Source: Wallemia ichthyophaga EXF-994 (lineage: Eukaryota > Basidiomycota > Wallemiomycetes > Wallemiales > Wallemiaceae). Taken from it: a stretch of DNA of 64,000 bases. The stretch spans positions 248,001-312,000 of the forward strand of contig NW_008806278.1 of assembly GCF_000400465.1 (NCBI RefSeq), read 5' to 3'. The position numbers and the translations under genes were made by a program. Position 1 is the first letter of the stretch. Each line of letters starts with the position of its first letter. This document shows positions 10,786 through 22,251 of the stretch, in pieces. The notes beneath the pieces were generated by a model. It was not told the origin of the DNA and did no database searches. It saw nothing but the letters and a program-made list of their open reading frames with translations.

Positions 10786-12310
10786 ATGTCTAGAATACCG
10801 CCCATACCCGGTCAGATATTAACATCGCCGGAACAATGCCATTCATTAAAAAGCTTGGTGCAGGAACTTTGCCAGACGAGATCGAAATCGTACGTCGATT
10901 CTCAAGTTGAAGACGCAGAGCCTATCTGACTATCAATACACAGTTTTCCTGGATCACAGCCAGTGTCTTTTGGTTGGAAATCACTGCAAGCGTTGGAAAG
11001 AGAAGAGTGGGTCGCATCAAAAGCTCGCGTATAAGCTCACAGACAATCGTTAAAGCTACTGGGTCTGTGAGAAATCTGATGGCGTGCGGTGTCTACTACT
11101 TATCCTGACGAATGGCACAACCAATGAGCAAGAGACGTACTTCGTTAGTCGTCACTCTATACCAACTCGATTTAACCTGACAATGAGTATCTAAGATAGA
11201 CAGGAAGAATGTTTATAGACGGATTCGCGGGCTTTACTTCCCAAATTATAAAGATAGCACTTTGCTTACACCTGCTAATAAAACTCTCATTGATGGCGAA
11301 TTGGTTATCGACCACGATAAGAAATCTGGCAAGGTAAGCAGGGCCTATCAGTAGCCTCTAAGTAATTTAAGCTAGTTTAGGATAAATTGAGATACTTGGT
11401 GTTCGATCTGTTGGTGCTCGAAACCGAAGACATTTACAATATGAGATTGGGCTCCAGATATGGTGTGAGTGAACTGTAATAGAAGTGCTTCACCTCGACT
11501 CATAATTTACAGAGACTGAGATCATGGGTCGTTGAGCCATTTCTGAAGTCACTGGCTAAGAGGGGCAATCCATCTCAGCCATTGGAGTGAGTTGATATCC
11601 CAGCACGCAATCCATATCTCATATGATTATTAGAATCAAGTTGAAGGTAATGGATCTTGCATACGCTATCGACCACGTCTTCAAAACACACATACCAAAT
11701 CTCCAACATGGCAACGATGGATTAATTTTCACGTGTGTTGAGAGTGGATACGTATTTGGGACTGACTCAAGAATGTGAGCGTTTCAGAAATAATTTCATC
11801 TTTATGCTGACGTCTATCAGCATCAAGTGGAAAGATCCAAGCGAGAATAGCATTGATTTCAGGATATCGCTGAGGTTCTCAGCGAGTGACGACAATACAA
11901 ATACATGCGACTTTGCAAAGAAACCGCTGTGCGAGCTTCAACAATGGGAAGGTGGTAAACTCTACAATTGGTTTGACAACTGGGATATCTCAGAAGAAGA
12001 GTGGCAAAACTTCCTCAAGGACGGTATAGACTTACACAATAAGATAGCCGAGTTTAGTTGGATGAAAAATGAGGAGAATTGGAGATTTCTGCGATTTCGA
12101 GATGATAAGAATGACGCCAATCATTCGACCGTCGTTGAAAAAGTCACTGAATCAATTGAAGATGGCGTTGAAGCGCACCAGTTGATAAGAAAGTCTAGTC
12201 GTATACGATCAGAATGGAAATCACGAGCGCAGCGGCGAGGTATTGGCATGCCTGTACATTCAAAGTCGCCGCCTCAAAGTACAGCTCAGCCCTACAAGCT
12301 AAATACATAA
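10786..12310 (+). CDS. CEG1: mRNA guanylyltransferase (capping enzyme alpha subunit)
   Basis: Eight exons (10786-10889, 10944-11006, 11056-11143, 11196-11333, 11381-11464, 11513-11586, 11634-11774, 11821-12310) give 393 aa. The order of nucleotidyltransferase motifs is clear: FPGSQPVSF before motif I, then YWVCEKSDGVR with catalytic Lys62 (KxDG), FIDRKNVYRR, TLIDGELVID (motif III), RYLVFDLLVL (IIIa), HGNDGLIFT (IV), IIKWKDP (V) and the C-terminal part with LYNWFDNWDI. This is the nuclear enzyme that transfers GMP to the 5' end of pre-mRNA. The C-terminal tail is basic. Seven introns of 46-54 nt fragment the catalytic part so that only the last exon reads as a long open frame. Confidence 0.93.
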
Positions 12311-12511
12311 GAAAGAACTTTTGTTGTAGTAAAGAGTTTATAAATTCACCTGATTAGACAGAGGAACTTATTTGACAGCGAAAACCGTAGATAGCGGCAG
12401 AGTGCGACTTGGGCAGTATTGCGGCATGTGGCAGCTCTGTGTGCTTTTCTAAAAATGATATAACCAATGTTGATATTAGTGTTGGTATTATTATTAGTAT
12501 CAGTGTTAGTG

Positions 12512-12731
12512 TCAGTGTTTAAAGATGAGATCATTAGGATCATCTGCGCTGTTGCCTTGACTCAGATCATTTTGCTGATTGCCATTGTCTTGCCTGAAAT
12601 CATCAATTCGATTTTGCTCCAGTCTATGCTTTGACTTCAGTCGTCTACGGACTGCCTTGTCTTGGTGGTTGAGGTTAGATAGACCAAGTAATATTAGCAA
12701 ACTTACTAGGGATATCGCTCAAAGCGGACAT
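12512..12731 (-). CDS. Small orphan protein (57 aa)
   Basis: Two exons (12731-12707, 12660-12512) separated by a 46-nt intron with a GTAAGT donor, CTAAC branch and AAG acceptor give a 57-aa protein starting MSALSDIPNKAVRRRLK. The first half is very basic (VRRRLKSKHRLEQNR); the second is Asn/Gln/Asp-rich. I do not recognise it. Support is the canonical intron and correct phase only, so it may be a non-coding transcript or the end of something larger. A low-complexity stretch lies just downstream (12470-12512). Confidence 0.4.
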
Positions 12732-13400
12732 TAAATGGACTTCCTGGTTTTATCGAAGGTTAAAGAGAGTCGAGCGAGTGAGATAAAGCTTACTGGGAGT
12801 AGCGCAGGCTATTTACAGGGAAAGGGTTATACCCGCCTTACTATGGCCCTAAGACAGCAAACCGCAAGGAAAAGAGAAAAGAAGTGTGGTACCCTTAAAT
12901 ACCGCAGCGGCGACCGAGAATCACGTGGCTCGCGCCTTGTGTTTGTTGTGTTTCACGAACCCGGCTACCCTCGTTCCTAGCCACGCAGCTAACGGCGTAC
13001 ACTTGGTAATTTACTGTGCATCTGAGCACTTTAATCCATTCGTGTAAATCAATCTGCTGTAAGTATCTGATAGTACTGAAAAAGTCTATACAAAATGCCT
13101 TGTCATCCCAAACACATCTTGAAGTCATCAGATAAGTAGATGTCAAGGGTGGCCGAGTTAATCGATAACATAAAATTGCAGAAATAAATTATCAGGAATA
13201 TAAGGCTTCTAAATGGATCACGCTTGCTTCGCTTGTCTACTTTACGCTATAGCGTAATCATCAGCAATATTAAAACAAGAAATATTAATGTAGTCATTAC
13301 ACCCCAAAATATTATCACCAAATGTTTAAATAACATTTATTTATTCCTTAGTGGATGGTGTGAAGGTTGAGTGACCATGACCACCAAAAATGCCACCCTT
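12732..13400. other. Intergenic stretch with no supportable gene
   Basis: 669 bp between the small orphan and the DnaJ gene 3' end. One open frame on the plus strand (12735-12980) codes for an unstructured basic peptide with no family resemblance. I saw no tRNA (no proper B box with either candidate A box) and no repeat. The right part is AT-rich and likely holds the 3' UTR of the DnaJ gene. Confidence 0.4.
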
Positions 13401-15205
13401 TCAGGCCTTTTCAACCTTATTTTCGGCCTTGTCAGCTTTGTCTTTCTTTCCTTTCTTCTTGCCAGCTTCAGCGACCAGCCTATTTCGAGTTAGAAAAGAC
13501 TTCGTATTGATCGGTAGCCTACCTCTCTAGCTCGCGACGCTCTTCGTCGCTTTCATCAGGCTTGACACCCTTGAAGATTGCTCCTATAATGATCATACCC
13601 TATGACAGGTTGTCAGTTGATTCAACTAAAATTTATTTGTGTACCTTTGCTCGAAGAAGAGAAGTATTTTCTGAAATTTGAGGATCATTCAAGACTCGCT
13701 CGCTCACCTCACGAAGAACCCCGTTGGCTTCAAAACGAGCAACTCGCCAGGAAATGAGCAGAATCTATGAGCTACCTTAGCGATGTTCGAAACATGAAAT
13801 TAAGACATACCTTGGCAGTAACATCCATACCGAGAGCTTCGGCTTCATTTTCTGGCACCTCACCAGATTCTTGACGCTTGTTCATTTCTTCGATAGCTAC
13901 TTGTGCGCCATGACTGAGAGTTGCTAAATCAAAGCACATAAATAAGCATTCTACTCACGCACTACCAAGCAGTCCCCAACCTTCCTTTAGAATGGAGCCC
14001 TTTTCCTTAACGCGACCAAAGAAGCCACTCAATCCTAAGAAGCCCTTGCGACTCTTGATGTGGTTTTGACCTTTGGTCAAATAAACGCCACCAATGGTAT
14101 GCAGGAGCTGGTGGAGTATAAGAGATATCAAAAAGGACAATAAACACACACCTCGATACCGAAAGACTCTAACTTTAAGTCCTCGGCTTCCCTCTTAATA
14201 CCATCTTGGAATCTCTTGGTTTCAGGATCATTCTCAGATCCAGGATTGCGAGCTTCAACGAATACTCTCAGTCTGTCTTTCATGCACTCTGTAAGGTATT
14301 TCACTCTCTGTGAATAATTATGATGAGAATGTAATCTTCAACAGTAAACATCGAACACACCTCTTCCTTCTCTTTTTCAGTTTGTGCCTCGTGTTCCTTC
14401 AACTTGACCTTTTGTTCATCTGTGAGCTTCTTGTGCTCGTCTGCAATCTTCTGGTGCTTCGCCTTCTCTTCTTCAGAAGCATCTGGATGAGGTGGAGCTA
14501 AAATATCGGCATGTGCACCTTCACCGATAGATTGTTGCTGAGGAGCGGGTGGAGCAGATGGTTTGGAACCATCTTTGTTATGAGCACCGACACTTCCGCG
14601 AAGCTCGGCTTCCTCTTCTGCTCTTAGTGATGCCTTCTCTTCTTCTGTCATTGTCACCTAATCGATTGTGAAAATCAGACGCGTCCGGAGGTATAAACAA
14701 AGACACACACCTCAGCGCGACCAGCGAGATCTTTGACGAGGGAGAAGTCACCAATCTGAATAACATGAACTTAGGATCAACGCGTCTAAGCTTTACGCAC
14801 GTAGTCTTTGAATGCCTCGCCACCAAACATCTGACCGAAAAGAGCTTCAGGATCTAAGCTGTCTGCATTAGCAGCACCTGATTCCTTCTTGCCATTCTTA
14901 TCGTACCAGGCTCTCTCGTGTGGGTCTTTTAGGATAGAGTAAGCCTCACCGATCTTCTGGAATTTCTCTTCAGCGCCAGGGGATTGGTTCTGGTTTGTAA
15001 AGTTGAGTGTATGTGGTAGAGAGCGAGCAAGCGTATACCTTGTCTGGGTGCCATTGGATTGCAGCCTTCCTGTAAGCCTTCTTACTGAGATATTGATCGA
15101 CTAAGCATGGCGCAGAGGAAAGGGGAAAATCTACACGCACAGCTCTAAATCTGTAGCCTCAGGCTTGACACTGAGTAAATCGTAATATTCCGTGTCTTTC
15201 ACCAT
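13401..15205 (-). CDS. DnaJ protein with X domain (CAJ1/DJP1 type)
   Basis: Eleven exons (15205-15141, 15084-15039, 14989-14801, 14755-14711, 14657-14361, 14307-14152, 14107-13959, 13913-13811, 13764-13645, 13599-13523, 13479-13401) give 441 aa. The N-terminus is a J domain: DTEYYDLLSVKPEATDLELK, with HPD at residues 34-36, restored across two introns. A charged coiled middle follows (ASEEEKAKHQKIADEHKK). The DnaJ-X domain comes next (FGIELLHTIGGVYLTKG, KSRKGFLGLSGFFGRVKEKG). The C-terminus is Lys-rich and ends near NKVEKA. Yeast CAJ1 and DJP1 share this plan; they are Hsp70 co-chaperones at the plasma membrane or in peroxisomal import. One acceptor (CTCTCAG at 13914) lies downstream of a nearer TAG and is chosen because only it keeps frame. 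Confidence 0.9.
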
Positions 15206-15239
15206 CGTGGCTGCGATTGAAGCGGGTTGATCGCCAACG
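15206..15239. promoter_or_regulatory. 34-bp divergent start-to-start interval (DnaJ-X / SNX41)
   Basis: Only 34 bp lie between the start codons of two well-supported divergent genes. The J-domain start and the only Met in SNX41 exon 1 fix both ends. Leader and promoter elements must therefore overlap the neighbour's transcript or coding sequence. Confidence 0.5.
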
Positions 15240-17110
15240 ATGACAACGTCTAACGAAGATTTAAATCCATTCAACCAGACCGATGAATTGGATGACTACA
15301 ATGAGGAATACGATTCAAATAAATTTACAGCTCCGTTCACTCCTGACCAGCTCGCGCCTAAATCGACTACGCACGATAACGTGAATATCCAGGTGAGATT
15401 TCCTGGCTTATACGTGGCTTATCTGATTTGTTGTAGATTATAGACGCAGTGAGATCCAATGAGGGCGCTAAAGCATCATATATCACTTATATTATTCAAT
15501 CTGATGTAAGTGTCAGCCTCCGTCTATGGCTCGCAAACTCAATTCCCTGCAGTCTCAGCAAGTCGCAAGAAGATATTCCGAATTCGAATCATTGCGCCAT
15601 GTCCTTGGAAGGCTCTACCCTACGCTCATCATACCACCTATACCTTCAAAGCACTCAATCGGTGAATACGCCAACAAATCAAAAGAAGAGACTAAAATAG
15701 TCACGGCCAGGAAGACAACACTGCAGGATTTCTTGTCACGTATCGCAAAACACCCGATTCTTGGCAGAGAACACTTCTTCCACAAGTTCTTATCTGCAGA
15801 GATATCCTGGAAACACGTTCTTAACAGTCCTCCTATTTCTAAATTGCCTAGAAACCCCTTACACGTTTCTTCAAACGATCCCACAAATGACAAGAACGTT
15901 GCTGCATATGCGTCATTACCCACACCTTCCCCTTCTCAGCCACTAAGAAGACCTGATCAAAGGTTTCTCGATAGTGAAATGTTCACCGCAAAGTTTGCTC
16001 AGCATTTTGAGAGCTCTTTGGAGAGGGTTGATAGACGAACGACCAAGAGGTGGTCTGGTGAGTTTCTCTCGGAGATTCGGCTAATTTGCTCACACTTTTA
16101 GGTATCGCCAATGATTATGCCGAATTGGGAGCCGTCTTCAATGGCTTTGGTCTGACTGAGTCAGATACACTGGCTGCTGCTTTAGAAAAGATTGGTCAAG
16201 CTGTTGATTCGACGTACATATCTACAAACGCAATGGTATGTCATGGTTATTGAGGTCTCGATGGACATACTGACAGAGCTGAAGCTTCAAGCTTGGGAGA
16301 AGGACTTCTCAAAGCCAATACACATTTATAGTCAATTTGCTCATATCATCAAAAAGCTGTTGGAATACAGACATCAAAAGCATGCGCAGCATGAAATGCT
16401 TATCGATGCACTGGGTGCTAAACGCGAGCATCTCGTTGAGCTAGAAAGATCTGAACAAGAGGCACAAAGATTAGACGCAGCCTTGTCTAAAGGGCTCTCA
16501 TCTACGAAATTACTGGATGAACCGCAACAAGATCAAGAGCAATTACAAGACAACAACAACAATGAAAATAGTCCAAATGAGCAAGAAGATATGCCTTCTC
16601 AATCGATATTAACCGATAACTCATCGAGAGAGGTAAAAAAGCAGAAAAGCAACTTGAGTTTCTTGGGTGCTATATCACACACACTTCAAGGCATTATGGA
16701 TGCTGATCCTGAAGCTACCAGGAGAAATAGTATTGGTAAGACGCGCGAGTCTATTCAAGGAGTGAGTCATGTCGGCAATCATATCGCAATCTAACAACGA
16801 TACAGCTCGAGTCAGCATTAGAAGCATCTACATACGACGTAAGCTATACAAGCCAAACAATACAAGCCGATTTGGATAGGTTCCAACGACAGAAGGTTGC
16901 TGATATACGAGAAATGTGTATATCTTATGCAGAGTGTCACTCTAACTGGGCTAAATCTGTAAGAAGTTGAGTTTTATCGAAGAAACCCCCACTGATAGCA
17001 AACAGAACGTCGAAATTTGGGAAGAAGCCAAGAAAGAGATTGAAGGCATAGATACCAGTTTGAATGACGAAGAGATTGAGGAATACTCGCATCAATTTGA
17101 TGATATTTGA
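15240..17110 (+). CDS. SNX41: Sorting nexin SNX41/ATG20-family protein
   Basis: Seven exons (15240-15392, 15437-15505, 15553-16057, 16102-16235, 16279-16761, 16806-16958, 17006-17110) encode 533 aa. A PX domain for phosphatidylinositol-3-phosphate binding begins near residue 50: IIDAVRSNEGAKASYITYII, then VARRYSEFESLRHVLGRLYP and the family motif IPPIPSKHSIGEYANK. It is followed by the characteristic PPISKLPRNPLH and RRPDQRFLDSEMFTAKF. A BAR-like helical part follows (IHIYSQFAHIIKKLLEYRHQ; TIQADLDRFQRQKVADIREM). These blocks are typical of fungal SNX41, which acts with SNX4 in endosome-to-Golgi recycling and selective autophagy. A GTAAGC at 16840 looks like a donor, but family alignment shows it is read as coding. 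Confidence 0.92.
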
Positions 17111-17206
17111 TTTTTATGAATGAACCCAATTGATTATTTGGTTTGAACCCCTTTTATTTTCCACTATCAACTCAACCGAACCGGCTGTACGGCATTGTCC
17201 ACTTGA

Positions 17207-19478
17207 ATGATGAGTTCAGTATTTGCTCCAAAGGGAAAGAAGAAGGTTGGACCAAGTGCCCCATTTAAACCACCAGGCTCCTCCAAAGTGGAGAGCATAT
17301 CCCTCGAGCAGGTCAAGGACTACAGGAACCAGCACAATCATATAGCTAAGAGGAAGCCACAGAGACAGGCTAGTCCTAATACGTTGGTTATTCAAGCGTT
17401 TCCTACCTCCACCTAACCTCCTCGTAGAGATTCAGATGAAGACGCGCAAACACGGCAGCAGCTCATTCCTGAGAAATCTGTAGCGATGAGAAATCTCAAG
17501 CAGAAGGGTCCCATTGATTTCACACCAGATAATTCCTTTTCTGCGGCATCCACATGCAGTCCGTATGTAGACATTGAAGTCATTTAAGAAACACCTTGAC
17601 AATAACAATGTATAGCAGTAAATCACCTCCAGTAAGTAGGAAGAACAGATACAATAACAATTTGAAGAAATCAAATCTCAACAAGAAGTTTTCATTTTCA
17701 CCAGAAGCTGAGACTCCAGTTGAGGAGAGACCTGCTAGACAGAGGAACAGAACAAACTTCTTACTGGATGACATTACCGGTGTTAGTACACAGTCAGTCT
17801 GATTTGCTCTCGAGTTTTAAGCCCTCATGCCCTTCATAGATCTTCAGCTTCACCCGAAAAGGAGGAGAGCATCAGTCCTCCATTTCAATACGAGCTTCGC
17901 GATTCCGGTTCAGAATCTCCGCCGAGCCTTGATGATGCAATTCTAGCCCCTTCAGCAAGCAAAGTGCGGAAATCAAGTCTTGATAGCTTGTCACCTATAA
18001 GAAAGAAGATAAGCGATAATCTTAATAAAAGCCCCAAGTTCGCAAAAAATCAAATTGGCAAGAAAAGAAGAGAGAGTGTCGATAAGAAAGAGCTCGATAT
18101 GAAGGAATTATCGCCCAAAAAGAAGAAGGGAGATAAGCAGTCGCGTAAGGAGAAAGAAACAGGGGACGCAAAGAAAATAGAGCCGCACAACACAAAGATC
18201 AACGTGTCTCGTTCTGCAAATTACGAAGATGATGAGGGTGAACCCACGCCAAAGAAGAGGAGGGGCAATAACAACATTCAAAACAGCACGAATGAAGACG
18301 TTAATGAAAACAGTATTGAAGTGAGCAATCCTCTAGCTTCAAAACCAAAAGCGAAGAAGCTTCAGCGTATAATTGTCGCCAATACTAAAAAGCCCTCTGT
18401 TGATCCGGTTGAACAGAGTCAGAAAGACGGCTTATTTAAAGAGTGTGATGTTATCAACTCCTATATAACGTCAGTCTCTCAAGAAGAGCAGCAGAAATCA
18501 CCAAAATCGTCCGGGGCTAGGAACAGAGCCATTGCCACTGCAGTTAGACTATCAGAAGATGAAGATGCTGATGGTGACGTTGTGCAGGGTAAGAAAAAGG
18601 CAACTACGAGCTCACAACCACATCCAAAGAAAGAATCGATTCTCTTGAGTGGTGACAAAAGACCCAAACCAAAGCCCAAGGCAAGGGCTGCTAAACAACA
18701 AAATCATTCCAACCAATCAAACATTCCAGCGTTTTTTAAGCCAACTGTCAAGCCATCTGACATACAACTATGTCCAGTGTGCGATAACAAATTACCCCAC
18801 CTTCGAACTCAACATCTCAAAACGGTATTGAAAGAGTTCTTGAATGTCGCTAAATTATCACCTAGAACTTCGAACCCATACGGGATGAAAGCACACGTTG
18901 TTGCGGAATCTGAACTCTGTACAGCCCACGAACTAGATACAAAAGTTATACCAGAAGGTCAGAAAAAAGGATACCCAATTGAGCATGATTGGAATAGAGT
19001 TTCAGATAGGATCATGAAGCTGAGCAAGAAAATCAAAGTTGTGATCAAATATAAAGAAAGTAGTAGATTTTGGATCAAAGCTCGTGAAGATTATGCTAAG
19101 GTTGGTAGTAAAAAGGCTAACGGACTTGATGTTCAGTTTGAGAATTTCGAGGATGAACAGCCTGGGTATTATGGAGAGATAGGTTTGATGGTAATATCAT
19201 TCACTCTTAATGCATTGTCAACGAGCAAGCCAAAAAGCAAAATAAAGCTCAACCAAAGTCTTACGAATCCACTTTCACCCAAAGATTTCATTAGACGGGT
19301 ACTGGTCCCGGAGGTTGCCAACCTTTTGATTGCTCAAGACAGGGGCGTATCGACGGAGATTGCAGAAGAGATTAGAAGGGATAGTAGAGAATACGGTAAT
19401 GCTGTATTCAGTGCTGACATGGAAGACATTGCTTGGAGGCCGCAGTTACCAACTGATCTTATCTCAGACTCAGAGTAG
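17207..19478 (+). CDS. RTC4: RTC4-domain protein with long disordered N-terminus
   Basis: Four exons (17207-17382, 17428-17562, 17616-17792, 17840-19478) make about 708 aa. The first ~500 residues are Lys/Ser/Asp-rich, low complexity and probably nuclear (for example SPKKKKGDKQSRKEK, PTPKKRRG). The C-terminal ~230 residues match the RTC4-like domain: LCPVCDNKLP with a CxxC pair, LCTAHELDTKVIPEG, IEHDWNRVSDRI, GEIGLMVISFTLN, and a conserved tail with FIRRVLVPEVANLLIAQD. Yeast RTC4 was found in screens on telomere capping; its molecular role is unknown. The third intron uses a GTCAGT donor and has an alternative (donor near 17786 with the acceptor after CTTCAG) that also keeps frame. Confidence 0.8.
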
Positions 19479-19570
19479 CCAGCTTATAATTGATGACATG
19501 ACAGAATATGAATATAAGTGTAAAGATATATTTATTTTATTAAACGACTCAAGTGTTGTGACCTTAAAAG

Positions 19571-20132
19571 ATGTCGATTGAGGCTGAGAGAGAGATGGCT
19601 GCAAATGGAAATAGCTATAACGCAAACGGCCATCTTGATTATGAAGATTTATCCCAATTGTATGATTACCAAGTTGATTTTACAACACCTGGTAACATCA
19701 GCTTAGCCGCCAGACAAATACACTCTCAAAATAAAACGAGCGACAAGGAAGCTGATATGAGTGGTTCACCATTTGGAATTTCAGCCAACCCGGAAGGTAT
19801 TTAAATGAGCGAATCAACGAACAGCTCGCTCATGTCATCTCAAAGGTGGATATGCTGTTGGCGGTGCAAAAACGGGATTGCCTTTGGGTAAAGCGACGGT
19901 ATACGATAAGATGGTCGGTAATATCGACTACGTGAGTTATTTCGCGCGTTATACTACGTGTATATTCACACTATTAGGTTCTTGCCTTCATCACCCGGTC
20001 CGATGACCAAAAAGTGAGCAGCTCCGATGAACTAGATAGGATACTAACGCCAATTGAAAGCAACTCGCAAAACTGAGGAAATATGGAGGGAAAAAGGCAG
20101 TCATAGGCGAGGCAAGGTCACCAAAGTTTTGA
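19571..20132 (+). CDS. Conserved-looking small protein (139 aa), unknown
   Basis: Four exons (19571-19796, 19846-19931, 19978-20013, 20061-20132) join in phase to 139 aa starting MSIEAEREMAANGNSY. Recognisable composition: a Pro/Gly/Ser-rich core (TPGNISLAARQ; SGSPFGISANPEGGYAVGG; TGLPLGKATVYDKMVG), then a basic end (RKYGGKKAVIGEARSPKF). The motif with alternating Gly and TVYDKMVG resembles short fungal proteins I cannot name. Four clean exons with 46-48-nt introns argue that it is expressed coding sequence. No transmembrane segment or catalytic motif is visible. Confidence 0.65.
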
Positions 20133-20193
20133 TAAGTCTATCGCTCTTTACCAAAGATACTACAAGTACAAATATAATTTAATCATAAATAAT

Positions 20194-20812
20194 CTAGCCA
20201 ACGAATCTAAAGCAATCAGCTGTTTTTGTAACATTCATTAATACTTTCCGCGTTTTATTATCAAACAACCTACAGATGATGAACCAGTTATCGTTCTCAT
20301 TGCGTAATATAAAATTCTGCGAAAACGTTCTGGGTAATAGAATGATCTCCTTGTTCTTCTTCGATCCGAGACTCTTGCCGTCTGAAAGAGCATTTATCGC
20401 GGCTGCTCCGTGCGCTACTAAGCCTGTTACGTTGAGGAGTATACTAGGCGGCACAGGAGCATTTGGAGTGATGACGTCTTGATGCTTGATTAGAATATCA
20501 CTGCGAATCTGCCAGACAAACCCACCTTGTATTGGATGCGTATCCCAAGACTGAATCTCATGTTGACTTGCAGGGATACTCATGAACAGATTGTGGACAT
20601 TCTCCACACCTTGCACGGGTGTTCCATTGTACACAATAGCAGATGAAGGTCTGTACAGCTGCGACACTTTCTCCCTGTCTAGATCATACGCTTTGTAGTA
20701 CGACTGTATCGAATTAGCGCAGAGAAAATAAAATTCAAATTGAACAAACTTCGACGAAAGATTCTGAGGTATCGTTGGCGAAATTCACAGCTGAGTCTTT
20801 GTTGTTGGTCAT
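20194..20812 (-). CDS. NTF2-related mRNA export factor (NXT1/p15-like)
   Basis: Three exons (20812-20750, 20703-20274, 20219-20194) give 172 aa. The fold signature is NTF2-like: FVESYYKAYDLDREKVSQLY, SAIVYNGTPVQGVENVHNLF, LPRTFSQNFILRNENDNW and the closing SDCFRFVG. The last is restored only by removing the second intron, and it matches the end of animal NXT1. NXT1 dimerises with NXF1/Mex67-type export receptors at nuclear pores; in yeast the unrelated-looking Mtr2 takes this place. The central loop is longer than in human NXT1 (around DGKSLGSKKNKEI). The gene starts 41 bp from the divergent phosphotransferase gene. Confidence 0.82.
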
Positions 20813-20853
20813 GAAGAGGAGACTGGGCTTCTCACCGTCTTCTCTTTTTCGCA
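20813..20853. promoter_or_regulatory. 41-bp divergent start-to-start interval (NXT1-like / CPT1-EPT1)
   Basis: Opposite start codons are 41 bp apart. The sequence is pyrimidine-rich on the plus strand just before the phosphotransferase ATG (TCTTCTCTTTTTCGCA). No TATA box is seen. Confidence 0.5.
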
Positions 20854-22251
20854 ATGACGGGGAGTGCGATACCAGAGACGCATCTTAAAAATCTACACAA
20901 ATACAAGTACTCAGGCGTGGACAAGTGTGTATAGCCATCCTTATCACGCACTATTCTCACAAACCACCAGCTCTTTGCTTAGTCGATACCTTCTCAACCC
21001 GTACTGGAATAAGCGTGGGTATTTAAAGGGGTATGATCTTTGCATATCTCACAGCTACGCCAGTTGTCACTTTCTTTCCTCAATATATCGCTCCAAACGC
21101 TGTACGTTGCCGTAGGAAGTTGTAGCGGCTATCTAATTTCGATCACAGATTACATTCAGCGGTCTGCTTATCATTATCTTTAACTTGGCAACCTTGCTTT
21201 ACTACGATGGCAATTTTGAATGCTCTGCGAGCAACACTTGTCCACCAAATTGGATTTACTTCACGTGTGTTTGGGTTGATAGCGGGGAGTACGCTAACAA
21301 ATGTACAGCTGGGCTATTGGATTGTTTGCTTACCAATCTTTAGACGCAATAGATGGAAAACAAGCTCGTCGAACAGGTATGGCAGGTCCACTCGGAGAGT
21401 TGTTCGACCATGGCTGCGATGCACTCAACACTACTTTAGAAGTAATCTTGAGTGCTGCTGCTCTGAACATCGGCAGAGGCTGGTGGTTAATACTCTCTCA
21501 AATTGCTACACTTGCCAACTTCTACCTCAGCACTTGGGAGGAATATCATACAGGCACACTCTTCCTCAGTGTCTTCTCAGGACCAGTTGAGGGAATTGTC
21601 ATTATCGTCGGTTTGTATGCCCTTACTGGAGTATACGGCCCGCATATTTGGTCCATATCACTCAAGAGCTATTTAGGGGTGAATATTCAAATCAATGAGT
21701 TGTTTATGGGTTTTGCTGGTGTTGGTTTATTAGCAAATATATACACAGCATACTCAAACGTTGATAAAAAGAGAAAATCGCGTCAAGACTATCCGCAATC
21801 GCTTTCACCGTTGTGGGGATTATTGCCGTTCGTGTATCAGACATTTGTCAATGTTCTCTGGGTATGCGGACCATCATCAATTTCATTTAACAAAGGAACT
21901 TATGTTACACCGTTATTGGTCTTCTTAATACAATGGGGCTTGCAATTCTCCCACCTAGTTGGTTTGATCATATTGGGACACGTCGCCAAGATTGATTTCC
22001 CTAAATACTTACCGTCAATGTTTTTGACACTGTTGGTAGCAGTGGATAGCCACCTGCCAGCTCCTTTCTTACACTCTACTGAAATGAGCGCAAGATACAC
22101 ACTTTACACAATCACACTAGTGAATGGTCTAATATGGGCATACTTCGCTTGGTTTACAGTCAGTGATATTTGTGATTATCTAGGTATAAAATGCTTTAAA
22201 GTCTTGAAGAGAGACGAGGAGGGTAGATGGGTTAAACCTAAATCTTTATAG
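20854..22251 (+). CDS. EPT1: Choline/ethanolamine phosphotransferase (CDP-alcohol type)
   Basis: Five exons (20854-20924, 20971-21014, 21055-21101, 21149-21264, 21309-22251) give 406 aa, the usual family length. The catalytic CDP-alcohol signature is complete: DAIDGKQARRTGMAGPLGEL followed by FDHGCD, i.e. DG(x)2AR(x)8G(x)3D(x)3D. It starts MTGSAIPETHLKNLHKYKYS and continues VDNSLLSRYLLNPYWNK and FFPQYIAPNAITFSGLL, as in yeast CPT1/EPT1. Seven or more membrane segments follow. The enzyme makes phosphatidylcholine or -ethanolamine from diacylglycerol in the ER/Golgi. CPT1 and EPT1 cannot be separated by eye, so the symbol is a family label. The stop codon region overlaps the opposing F-box gene by 14 bp. 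Confidence 0.92.

Noticed and set aside
12735-12980. 81-aa plus-strand reading frame
   Set aside because: No ATG-context, splice or family support; unstructured basic peptide in an intergenic region.
12925-13000. tRNA on the minus strand suggested by GGGTTCG
   Set aside because: The B-box continuation is wrong and the flanks do not fold into a cloverleaf.
13140-13230. tRNA gene suggested by a GTGGCCGAGTT A-box-like sequence
   Set aside because: No matching B box, anticodon stem or acceptor stem could be found downstream.
16839-16905. Intron in SNX41 starting at a GTAAGC
   Set aside because: The sequence reads straight through the conserved TIQADLDRFQRQK block, so it is coding.
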